The notes beneath the pieces were generated by a model that was not told the DNA's origin, searched no databases, and was given only the letters and a program-made list of their open reading frames with translations. A program made the translations under genes and the position numbers. Below, piece by piece: positions 1 to 9,700 of a DNA stretch of 36,204 nucleotides (positions are counted from its first letter, which is position 1; every line of letters begins with the position of its first letter). The stretch is from a virus. Location: positions 1 through 36,204 of IMG/VR virus record IMGVR_UViG_3300042868_008862; one strand, written 5' to 3'.

Positions 1-1354
1 GGGTGTTAATGCTAGGGGTGTTTCAGATGAGGTAGCAAAAAATTTAACTAAACTTAATACATTTAATTTTAAAGGTGGTATAGAAGGGTTAACTAAAATG
101 GTAGCTCAGGCTAAAGTTTTAAGAATAAACATGGAAGAAGTTTTTACATTATCCGAAAGTTTATTCGAACCTGACAAAGCTATAGAAATGTCGGCGGCAT
201 TACAAAGATTAGGTGTTACACAATCTGAATTATTAGACCCACTTCGTTTGATGGATATGGCACAGAATGACCCTGGTGAGTTAATGAATCAAATGGCCAA
301 AATGTCGGAAAAATTTGTACAAATCAATAAAGATGGTCGTTTTGAAATTATGCCTGGAGCTAAAAGACAATTGATGGCAATTTCAAAAGAAATAAATATA
401 AGTTATGATGAATTAACAAAGATGGCTGTTGGTTCTAAGGAACTTGATATGAAATTAAGTAAAATCAAATTTCCTGCTACTTTTACCGAAGAACAAAGAA
501 ACTTCATAGCTAATTTATCAGAAATAGGTCCTGGTGGTGAAATGACTTTAACCGTTGATGGTACTCAAATGGGAATAGATAAAGCTATGGAAACTTTTGC
601 TAAAGACAAAGATGCTTTAGACAAATTTATGAAAGACCAAGAACCTAAAACGATGGAAGAGTTGGCAAAAGAACAACTTACTGTCCAAGAAAATCAAGAA
701 ATATTGTTGGCCATGATTGCAGACACTATGGGTTATGGTTTAGCAGCATCCAAAGGTGGTGAAAGATTAAGTAGGGCTGAGATAGAAATTTATAAAAATG
801 GTATCGAAGTATTAAAGAGAACAACTAAGGATAAAGAAGGTAAAGAAAAAACAGAAACATTTTCAGAAAAGGGAATTAGACAAGGTATTGGAACTCAGTC
901 AGATGATTTGATTAAAAGTTTATTCAAAGGTGATTTCAAAGGAGCTGGTGAGGCTGGCAGTAATATGGCCAACGAGTTTTACAATATGTTTAAGGAAAAA
1001 ATGGAAAAAGCTAGTGTTGTGTATAAAGAATCTAAAGTTGGAAGTATTTTGACTGGTGAGGATGAAAAAACTAAAACTCAAGTAGCAACTACCACAACAC
1101 CGAAAACAACTGAAATGAGTTATTTGGATAAATTACAAAAACAAGTACAAGCACCAACAACTCAAAACTTAAATTATAGTGGTAATTTAAATGTAACTTT
1201 TTCAGCCCCACCTGGTGTAAATACCACTGAGGTCGAAAGAGTGTTGAATGAACTTATGAAAAAACCTGAGTTTATTCAAATGATTGCTCAAATGGCCAAA
1301 GACCCAACAGGTAAACAAACTCCATCACAACAAAATATGAATTTTGGTAGATGA
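1..1354 (+). CDS. Probable tail tape measure protein, C-terminal part (5' end outside window)
   Basis: The reading frame is open from base 2 to the TGA at 1352-1354. The first in-frame ATG, at 98, is therefore internal and the gene begins before the window. About 450 residues are visible. They are largely helical and rich in Lys, Glu and Met, with many short amphipathic segments. Near the C-terminus comes a Thr/Gln-rich linker (about 108-55 residues before the end), then a short segment containing NVTFSAPPGVNTTEVERVL and a Pro/Gln-rich end. A long helical protein placed directly before baseplate hub genes fits a tape measure protein, which sets tail length and is ejected with the DNA. The call rests on composition, position and the look of the C-terminus. 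Another large helical virion protein is possible. Confidence 0.55.
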   Translation, partial: GVNARGVSDEVAKNLTKLNTFNFKGGIEGLTKMVAQAKVLRINMEEVFTLSESLFEPDKAIEMSAALQRLGVTQSELLDPLRLMDMAQNDPGELMNQMAKMSEKFVQINKDGRFEIMPGAKRQLMAISKEINISYDELTKMAVGSKELDMKLSKIKFPATFTEEQRNFIANLSEIGPGGEMTLTVDGTQMGIDKAMETFAKDKDALDKFMKDQEPKTMEELAKEQLTVQENQEILLAMIADTMGYGLAASKGGERLSRAEIEIYKNGIEVLKRTTKDKEGKEKTETFSEKGIRQGIGTQSDDLIKSLFKGDFKGAGEAGSNMANEFYNMFKEKMEKASVVYKESKVGSILTGEDEKTKTQVATTTTPKTTEMSYLDKLQKQVQAPTTQNLNYSGNLNVTFSAPPGVNTTEVERVLNELMKKPEFIQMIAQMAKDPTGKQTPSQQNMNFGR

Positions 1355-1371
1355 TAAAAAAAAAATTCATC

Positions 1372-1379
1372 TATTTATT
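1372..1379 (+). promoter_or_regulatory. Late-promoter-like TATTTATT box
   Basis: TATTTATT lies in the 38-base gap before the 1679-residue baseplate gene, 13 nt ahead of its ATG at 1393. It overlaps a perfect 14-base palindrome at 1375-1388 (TTATTTTAAAATAA). The same box at nearly the same spacing precedes the genes at 13841 and 26696. It resembles the T4 late promoter TATAAATA in length and composition. The promoter role is inferred. Confidence 0.5.
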
Positions 1380-1392
1380 TTAAAATAAGATT

Positions 1393-4300
1393 ATGTCCGA
1401 AAGTTCATTATCGTTTGCATCAACATCAAGTTTTAGAAATAGTTTACTGAATAGGAATTTACCCCCCTATGCAGTGACTGGTGTTTATACAGCACCTGTT
1501 GGTACTAGAACATATGAAACAAGTTTAAGTGATTACAATGTTATTAATTCACCTGATGATTTAATCTCACAGAATCCATTTGTAAGACAACTTTATCCGT
1601 TGAATGAGTATGGACCTGAAGGTGGATATAATTATACAATCACATACAATAACCCACCAATAATTAATAGTTCTAATCAAGGTGAATATAGTCCAAACGA
1701 CACAGTACTAGATTTAGTTAATGAATTTTTTATTGACGCAGCATATATCGAAAACAGATATGGTCCTGTGGGAGGATTCAATGATATGGTTATTATTGAT
1801 AACATACAAAACAATAATAAGTTATATACACCATATTGGAATCCCCCAACTTTTGTACCCTCTTCCTATAGTCCATATCAGATTCTAATTTCTCCTGACC
1901 CCGCTGGTGATAGTGGATTATTATCACAAGATTCATATTTAGCTAAGCTTGGGGCTCAAACTTTAAAAAAACTTTTTCAGGACAGAGTTGATGCTGATAC
2001 AAGAAGAAATACACAAGGCACTTTGACTCTTGATACAACAAGTGACCCTTTTGATATTTCTTTAATTATTGCGGGTAAAGAACCCTTGAGGTCTAAAAAT
2101 TGGACTATTACAGTACCAACAACACCAACTAATGAATCACCATTTATACAAAGTTTGGGGGGTGCATATTTTCCTGTATCACCTATTGCTGGTGATTATT
2201 TTGACCCTGTACTTTTTAATGCTGGTTCATCCACACAAATATCATTAGCTCTTAACGTACCTAATTTAACAACTGGAGGTGGAGGTTTACCACTCACCTT
2301 AAATATTACAACGAATCCATCACAGAATTTCATTGATAACACTGGTACAGGTCAACAATCAGCTTTATTTGCTAATATTGATTATAATAGATATAGAGCA
2401 CAATATACAAGAACTTCACAATTTGCACAAACTGAAAGTACAATAAATCAAAATGGTACTTTGAATGGTGGTTACTATGTGGGTAGTAGAACATCTGAAC
2501 CATCGACTATTACATCACCACCTTTACAAATACCTATTGACCCATTCGGAAGACAAGTACAAACACCGGTTTATGGACCTAGTGAGTTGGGTAGTTTATA
2601 TGAAGGAAATATTGGTCGATTAAATTTTGGTTTGGCTGGTAAATCATCATCTGATGGTGGAGGTATTGATGGTCAATTTGTGTGGGTTTCACCTAAATAT
2701 AAAAGTGATGCTGGTTTTAAAGCAACACCTGGTGGTGGTACTGGTTCACAAGATGAGGAATTTAATTTAATAAGTTCACAATATACAAGTAACGAATCAA
2801 CAAATTTACAATTCAAAGAAAGTTCTATTTTAGATGCAACTCAACGTCTTGTTAATTCGGCGGATTTAGTTAATGGTATTTCGAGATTAAAACACGTTGG
2901 AAATGCAATTAATCAAGTTAGTAAAGTTTTCAACGATGGATATAAAGAATTAACAAAAGGTTCAAGAGTTTTATCATATAGAGATAACACTACTGGTGCT
3001 GAAGCGGGTATTGAATATTGTAGGGTATTTGCAAAAGATACACCTTATTACACTTATGGTGATTTACAGAAATCAGATGGTATTACTAAATCAGGTAGAA
3101 GATTTGACTATTCTGTATTGGACAACACTTATAATTTAAACATAGCACCACTCAAAAATCCTGGTTCAACAAATCTACAACCAAATGCAAAAGGTCAAGT
3201 TGTTGCTAAAAAATATATGTTCTCAATTGAAAATCTTGCTTGGAGAACATCAAGTAAACCTGGGTTTACATATGATGATTTACCTGCATGTGAAAGAGGA
3301 CCTAATGGTGGTAGAATTATGTGGTTCCCACCCTATGATTTAACATTTGAAGATAGTGCTGATGTATCCTTCGATGCAACAACTTTTATTGGTAGACCTG
3401 AACCTATATATACTTACTCAAAATCAAGTAGAAGTGGTTCAGTAAATTGGAAAATCATAGTCGACCATCCTTCTGTTATGAACACAATTGTTCAAAAACA
3501 ACTTAAGGGTCAAACTAAAGAAAAAATTGATTCAATAGTTGATTCATTTTTTGCAGGTTGTGTAAAATTTGACATTTACGAATTAGCTAAAAAATTTAAT
3601 ACAATACCATTGTCTGAATTATATACATACCAAGAGGTTATTAATAATCCAAGATTAACCAAAGAAGAACTTGGTCAAGTTATAACAGAAATATCAAAAG
3701 AAAATGTACCACTTGGAGGACAAGATGGAGGAAATGTTACTCCACCTCAGGGTGTCAAAAAAACTACACCAGACCCAGCTAAACAAGCTTTTGTTGATGC
3801 CTATTTAGGTATAGGTTTTTATTTTGACAATGATATTCCATCATCTGGTGATATTCCATATAATAGTACTTATGATGGTTATATTTCAAAAAAAGAAACT
3901 TATAAAACGAATGCTGAATCAGCTTTTGCTTCAGGTGGAACTTATTGTAAACAAAATGTTGAATTTTGTAATAGAGCCAAAAATGTCAACGAGTTTTTCG
4001 ATTCTGTTGTAAAAACAAATTATGAAAAAGTTTCAAGTGGACAAAAGAATTTTATTACTGATGCCTTTGATTTATTGAATAATAAAAAAGGAACTATTAC
4101 TATAGAAATGGAGGGTGCTGCCTCAGCGACTGCGTCAGTTGATTACAATAAAAAATTGTCACAAAGAAGAATAGATTCAGTTGAAAGTTTCTTAAAATCT
4201 TTTAAAATCGGAGATGCTAATTTACAAAAATTTATTGATGATAAAAAACTAATAATTAAAGAAATTGCAAGTGGTGAACAAGCTAAAAGTGTTGTTCCCA

Positions 4301-6432
4301 AATCGGCAGATGGTACACCAGGTTTTGAAGTAAATTGTACTGAGGATATTAAAAGTACAACTGGTGCTATCACTTTTCAATCACAAGTATATTCTGTAAA
4401 TGCAATGGCTTGTAGAAGAGTTATAATAAAATCAATTGTTGTTGATGTACCCGATATTGAAACTATTGAACAACCGAATGTTGAAGAACAAAAAGAAGTC
4501 AAAACACAACAAGTTGATGTTGTATCAAGTAGACCTGTAGATAGAGTTCAACCAACTGTAGATATTGTTAAAAAACTTAAAGATGGTATTGGTAAAAAAA
4601 TATTGAGAAACTTATTTAGTGAATGTGATTATTTTGAAGTATTGAAGGAAGAAAATCCTATGGTATATACTTCAATTGTTGAAAAAATAAAGTATTTCAA
4701 TCCGGCTTTCCATTCTATGACACCTGAAGGCTTAAATGCTCGTCTAACTTTCTTGAATCAATGTACAAAACCTGGTGAAACGATACCAACAATAGGTCCT
4801 GATGGTAAACCAAGATACAATGATGCTCAAAATACTGCATTTGGTGCACCACCAGTTCTAATACTTAGAATAGGAGATTTTTACAATACAAAGATAATAC
4901 CTAAAAGTGTTAGTTTTACATACGAAAAAGATGGTCAATTTGATATGAATCCTGAAGGTATTGGATTACAACCAATGATAGTTTCAGTAAAAATGGGATT
5001 TGACATTATTGGTGGTATGGGTCTTAAAGGTCCTGTAGAACAATTACAGAATGCTTTATCATTCAACTATTATGCTAACACAGAAATATATGATGAAAGA
5101 GCAACACCTACTGATGAAAGTTATAAAGTTGTAGACCAAGAAATTATTACTTCTTTAACCGCAGGAGAAGAAGCTGCGACAACTCAAAATTCAACACCAC
5201 CACAGACAAATCCTGGTGGTTCAACTATAGGTGAAATTATTACAAATATACCAGTACCTAATGGTCAAAATGGTGAAATCTCATACGGAAAAGTAATGGA
5301 CACATTAATAGACCAAAGTGTAGGTTATTTCAATAACACACTTAATACATTAGAAAAGATTACACTAAATTATAATTATGGAATTCTACAATTGGTGAAT
5401 CAAAAAAGATTATATACGACTGGTTTAATGAAAGGAGCAACTTGGGCAAACCAAGATACACCAATCTGGGGTGCACCATCTAGTGTTGGTGAAACATTGG
5501 CCACTTTATTTAAAAATGTAACTGATGATATTGATGATGATGCTAACATAATTATTGAAGAATTAAATGCTAAAAAATTTGGATTAGATTCACCAGCAAT
5601 TAAAGGAGTTAAACAAAATATGAAAGAGTATTTTAAAACACTTCAATCTGAATTTGAGAATGGTATTACAACTATAACACAAGAGTTTATAAAGTTTGAA
5701 CAAGATTTTGTTTACTTAATACGACAAATAAATTTAATAAGTGAAAATACTGATGGAAAACTTTTGAATGGTAATAAACCGAGAGTTTATAACTTAACAG
5801 GTACTTCAGAAGTAACAGCATCAAGTTTGGAAAGTAGTCCAAAACCAACTAACACTACTGAGGAATTATCTTATGATTATGAGAAAGTTTACGAAGCATT
5901 GATTGACTATAATGATTATTTGTCAGGATTGGAAACTGAGGCAAAATATACAATTATAACAACAGAAGAAGGTTTAGATGAAATTTTTCCATTGAATGAT
6001 TCTTTATTTAAAGATAATTCTGAACTTCTTTTCTTTATGGTTATATCAAGAATATTCTCTGATAAAAATAAAAGGGATGGTTTTATTAATAGTATAATTA
6101 AAGGGGAACTTCTTAAAATTTCAGACCCACTAAATTTAAAAAATCAATTTACACAGATAGTAAATAAGTTAGCTAATAAATATGATAAGGAATTAGCGGA
6201 AGAGGAAAAAATGTTCAAAGAACTAAGAAAAGATAAATATTTAAAAAATTTCTTAAGTAGTCCTGACGAAAAACTTTATCCTAAAGGTAAAACAAGAAAA
6301 TTTAATTATACAACGATACCTAACCAAAATACTAATGCAACACAAGAAACAAATATAAAAAATGTTTTTAGTACCACTAATACTAATCAAGATACTCAAA
6401 CATTTGATGGAAAAGTTTCATTCAATAGTTAA
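1393..6432 (+). CDS. Very large baseplate/tail hub protein with internal OmpA-like domain
   Basis: This 1679-residue protein has no signal peptide. Residues 1-600 are Asn/Thr/Ser/Pro-rich and beta-like, as in virion proteins. Around residues 640-700 is a block with WFPPYDLTFEDSADVSF and FIGRPEPIYTYS, typical of baseplate-associated proteins. Residues about 806-1018 look like an OmpA C-terminal (peptidoglycan-binding) domain: FYFDND at the start, YN..LS.RR at 918-926, and NAMACRR at 1003-1009. Residues about 1153-1237 (ILRIGDFYNTKIIP ... GPVEQLQNALSFNYYANT) resemble tube- or hub-like modules of contractile tails. The C-terminal 400 residues are helical and charged. The gene is followed after 3 nt by a LysM-like baseplate gene. 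A baseplate role is well supported by content and neighbours; the exact T4 counterpart is not clear. Confidence 0.65.
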   Translation: MSESSLSFASTSSFRNSLLNRNLPPYAVTGVYTAPVGTRTYETSLSDYNVINSPDDLISQNPFVRQLYPLNEYGPEGGYNYTITYNNPPIINSSNQGEYSPNDTVLDLVNEFFIDAAYIENRYGPVGGFNDMVIIDNIQNNNKLYTPYWNPPTFVPSSYSPYQILISPDPAGDSGLLSQDSYLAKLGAQTLKKLFQDRVDADTRRNTQGTLTLDTTSDPFDISLIIAGKEPLRSKNWTITVPTTPTNESPFIQSLGGAYFPVSPIAGDYFDPVLFNAGSSTQISLALNVPNLTTGGGGLPLTLNITTNPSQNFIDNTGTGQQSALFANIDYNRYRAQYTRTSQFAQTESTINQNGTLNGGYYVGSRTSEPSTITSPPLQIPIDPFGRQVQTPVYGPSELGSLYEGNIGRLNFGLAGKSSSDGGGIDGQFVWVSPKYKSDAGFKATPGGGTGSQDEEFNLISSQYTSNESTNLQFKESSILDATQRLVNSADLVNGISRLKHVGNAINQVSKVFNDGYKELTKGSRVLSYRDNTTGAEAGIEYCRVFAKDTPYYTYGDLQKSDGITKSGRRFDYSVLDNTYNLNIAPLKNPGSTNLQPNAKGQVVAKKYMFSIENLAWRTSSKPGFTYDDLPACERGPNGGRIMWFPPYDLTFEDSADVSFDATTFIGRPEPIYTYSKSSRSGSVNWKIIVDHPSVMNTIVQKQLKGQTKEKIDSIVDSFFAGCVKFDIYELAKKFNTIPLSELYTYQEVINNPRLTKEELGQVITEISKENVPLGGQDGGNVTPPQGVKKTTPDPAKQAFVDAYLGIGFYFDNDIPSSGDIPYNSTYDGYISKKETYKTNAESAFASGGTYCKQNVEFCNRAKNVNEFFDSVVKTNYEKVSSGQKNFITDAFDLLNNKKGTITIEMEGAASATASVDYNKKLSQRRIDSVESFLKSFKIGDANLQKFIDDKKLIIKEIASGEQAKSVVPKSADGTPGFEVNCTEDIKSTTGAITFQSQVYSVNAMACRRVIIKSIVVDVPDIETIEQPNVEEQKEVKTQQVDVVSSRPVDRVQPTVDIVKKLKDGIGKKILRNLFSECDYFEVLKEENPMVYTSIVEKIKYFNPAFHSMTPEGLNARLTFLNQCTKPGETIPTIGPDGKPRYNDAQNTAFGAPPVLILRIGDFYNTKIIPKSVSFTYEKDGQFDMNPEGIGLQPMIVSVKMGFDIIGGMGLKGPVEQLQNALSFNYYANTEIYDERATPTDESYKVVDQEIITSLTAGEEAATTQNSTPPQTNPGGSTIGEIITNIPVPNGQNGEISYGKVMDTLIDQSVGYFNNTLNTLEKITLNYNYGILQLVNQKRLYTTGLMKGATWANQDTPIWGAPSSVGETLATLFKNVTDDIDDDANIIIEELNAKKFGLDSPAIKGVKQNMKEYFKTLQSEFENGITTITQEFIKFEQDFVYLIRQINLISENTDGKLLNGNKPRVYNLTGTSEVTASSLESSPKPTNTTEELSYDYEKVYEALIDYNDYLSGLETEAKYTIITTEEGLDEIFPLNDSLFKDNSELLFFMVISRIFSDKNKRDGFINSIIKGELLKISDPLNLKNQFTQIVNKLANKYDKELAEEEKMFKELRKDKYLKNFLSSPDEKLYPKGKTRKFNYTTIPNQNTNATQETNIKNVFSTTNTNQDTQTFDGKVSFNS

Positions 6433-6435
6433 ATT

Positions 6436-6759
6436 ATGGCAAGACAAACATATAACAGATACGCAGATTTTCTTTTAAACGGACAACAAACGATTGTTCC
6501 ATATATTCAACTACCAAACAAAAGTAGTGATAAAAGATACATTTATAAAATTGGGATGTCCAGAATGGATAAAGTGTCACAACAATATTATGGTTCTCCA
6601 ACTTTCGGTTGGTTAATCTTGATGGCTAATCCACAATATGGTGGACAAGAATGGAACATACCTGATGGTTCTATATTGACAATACCATATCCGTTAGTAA
6701 CTTCTTTACAAGATTACAAATCCCAATTAAACAATCATTTCTTCTATTATGGTAGATAG
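6436..6759 (+). CDS. Small LysM-like baseplate wedge protein (gp53-like)
   Basis: This is a 107-residue protein. The core VSQQYYGSPTFGWLILMANP, followed by WNIPDGSILTIPYPL, has the LysM-like pattern found in T4 gp53 and in small tail proteins: a short helix, YG(S/N)P, W.(I/L)LM.N, then an IPDG.....IP strand. In T4, gp53 closes the baseplate wedge and joins neighbouring wedges. The protein is shorter than T4 gp53 (about 196 residues) and is close to the bare LysM-like unit. It begins 3 nt after the upstream stop, and its last 11 bases overlap the start of the 2349-residue gene, so all three are probably co-translated. The fold call is fairly firm; equivalence to gp53 is inferred. Confidence 0.65.
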   Translation: MARQTYNRYADFLLNGQQTIVPYIQLPNKSSDKRYIYKIGMSRMDKVSQQYYGSPTFGWLILMANPQYGGQEWNIPDGSILTIPYPLVTSLQDYKSQLNNHFFYYGR

Positions 6760-9700
6760 ACCCGAAAATATATTAGTCGATTTTGACTATAACAACATTA
6801 TAGTAGTTGACCCAAACAAAATTATTGATGAGGATGGTCGTGCAAAAGACAGACACATCAGGATGGAAAATATGGTCTATTATGCTAACTTAGAGTGTAA
6901 AGTAGTCCCTAGAACTAAATTAGCTGTGGGTGTTGCAGCTAATGATGCAATTCAAACAGTATCTGTAGCATCTCTTAATTTTCTACAACCTGGTGGAGAA
7001 GATTATCTTAATACTAAATGGACTGATGAAATAACAGGGAAAGATTCTTTGAAAGGTCAAGGTATTAATCAACCAATAAAAAACCAATTTCAAAATCCGA
7101 ATAAAAGTGATGACTACTATGTAAGACAAACAATTAATACTGGTGGTAAACCTGGTGCTACTGACACTGGATTATTAGGTATAAAGTCAATTAGTGTCAC
7201 AATTAACACAGCATTTGAACCAGTTATATCAATAAAAATGATTGATATAAGAGGTAAAGCTCTATTTGAATCAGGTGATAGTTCACCATATGCTGTTTTC
7301 TTCAACCTACCATATCCTTTATTCTATCTAACACTAAAGGGGTATCTAGGTAAAGCAATCAGGTTACCATTGATGTTGTATAAATTTGGTGCTTCATTTA
7401 ATACTGGTTCGGGTAACTTCGATGTGGACTTACAATTTTATACATACAAATATAATGTAATGACTGAAATTACAATGGCTGGTCTATTAGCTACACCTTA
7501 TATGTATAAAACAAATCTTAGAATACAAGAAAGAAGTGGTGTCCCCAATCAGTCAGCAAACGTACAAGATAGAACAGTTACTAGAGGGTATCAAAAGATT
7601 CAAGAAGTTTATAGTGAATATAAATCAAAAGGTATCATACCTGATGATTTTCCTGAACTAACGTTGATGGAAATGAAAGATAGATTGGACATTTTTATTA
7701 AAAATAAAATGGACACTTTTGCAAAAGAAAACTTACAACCATTGAGTGATTGTGAAAGTTATAGAGTTAACTTAGCGGAATACTATGGTGATGTTTATTT
7801 TTATGCAGGAAATCAATCTTGGTTCAATAGAAATATGGACACACAAAATTTTATAGTTTTGACTGATAAAAAAACTAGGGTTTATACGTTCACTAAAGTT
7901 ATAGATACACCTGATAAAAGAAACACTGCTGAAAGTGAATTAATTGGGAAAATTAATGATAATAATAAAAAATTAAAAACCAATCAAACTGTTGGTGAGG
8001 ATGGAAAATATAAAATAGGAAAAAAACCTGAGGTTAAGAGTGCGATAAATTTTAGTATAAGTATAGATACCTTCAGAAAAGTTGTACAAATCAAAGATAT
8101 TGATATCGCTGAAACCTTCCTACAACGTAAGAAAAAAGAACCCACACCAGCTGAATTGGAGACATTTCAAGCTGAGTTGGAATTACAATTAGAGTTTCAA
8201 GCGGGTTCATTTAAAACAAAAAATGGGGACATAAAACAAGAAAAAAAATACTTTTTTTTCGAAGGTGATGGTTCATTTACTTCAATAGTACAACAAATGA
8301 ACACAGACCTCAAAAGAATAAAAGAGGATATTGAAAATGCTTTGACTGAGGCATTGGCCGACTTATTACAAAATAAAAACAATGGTATTGGTTTTGTACC
8401 AAACATTAGAAATGTGTTAGCTGTGTTCTTTGCTAATGGTGAGGCATTTTTGAGATTGATGGATGATGTACATACTAAAGCTTGGAATGAAAGAAATAGT
8501 GATGTTAGGAAGAAAGCAATTTTTGACCCACAAGTTGCTGGTGCTTCACAAGATAATATAAATCCAGGTGATGACACTAATACACCAATTTATCCTTGGC
8601 CACAATTTATTGTCGCAACTAATGGTGAAAATGGACAAGAAAAATATGAAATTAGATATCCTGGTGACCAATCTTTAATAAGTCGTACTCAAGGTTATTT
8701 ATATGATAAATGGCCTGAAATTGAATTTGTTGAAGAATTCATTAAAGGTTTGACTGAGAGAGACCCCGAAAGAAAAGAAATCGGACCGACAACAAATGAG
8801 GTATTAGATATTAAACGTGCATCTATTAATGCTATTGAGTTTCCAATAACCAATCAAGTTTATAGTAATAAAGAGGAAGTTAAGTTCTTTTATGAGATTT
8901 ACGAGAGATTAATTTATTTAGTTAATTTTTCAAAAATTACTCGAGCAAACAATACTAACTCTACTGCTGACGAAATATCAAATGTTTTAGCCGAGTTTGA
9001 AAGTGGTAATCTTTTGGATAGTTTGGGTGTAAATAGTCCATTCATAATTATGAAACTTAAAAATTTGGGTTTCAATGCTCAAACTTTTCCTTTAATCCTT
9101 AGACAAATATCTAATGGTGGTATAGGAGAAAGTTGGCAAAATTATATCAGAGGAATTTTCAATACAAAATATATACGTAATCAAATTTCTAATTCTAGTT
9201 TCGAATTTATTAAAAGTTCTGATTTTATTAGTAGAGCTACTGAACCTCAATTATCAATTGTTGACGAAGACAAACTACAAAATTTTATTGATGATTCTAC
9301 CGCAGGTAATAAAGTTGATTTTACTGACACTTTTCCATTTACAAATTTAAATTGGTGTAAAAATAATTTAGCTAATGGTGTTGGTGTATCCACAGTTAAT
9401 CAAGCTATGGATACGAAAGATGTTATATTTTATAATAAAAATAAAAAAGTTATAACTAATTTTAACCAAGATACGACCTTTAACCAAATCAGACCAATTA
9501 CACACTTTGTTTTTCAAAATGCTAGTGAACCATCAGTAACGGAAGATAATTTAAAGACATTTTTACAAAGTAGAACAACTGATTATAAGTTACAACTTAT
9601 AACTGAAGGTAATGTTGATTATTCAAATTATAATGGAAATTTAGGTTTGGCTAATCAAACATCTTCTATGTTTAATACACCATACTTTACCAACTCAATA

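Noticed and set aside
98-100. ATG at 98 as the true start of the first gene
   Set aside because: The frame is open to the window edge and the upstream codons read as normal protein, so the gene begins outside the window.
1356-1365. Long A run as a programmed frameshift site
   Set aside because: It lies after the stop codon of the tape-measure-like gene, and the following frame begins with its own ATG and late-type box.
8197-8577. Antisense open frame of 126 codons within the giant hub gene
   Set aside because: Fully inside a well-supported + strand gene, with no recognisable domain and no other minus-strand genes in the window.
8696-8703. TATTTATA inside the giant hub gene as an internal promoter
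   Set aside because: About ten such 8-mers are expected by chance in 36 kb of this composition, and no gene start follows within a sensible distance.
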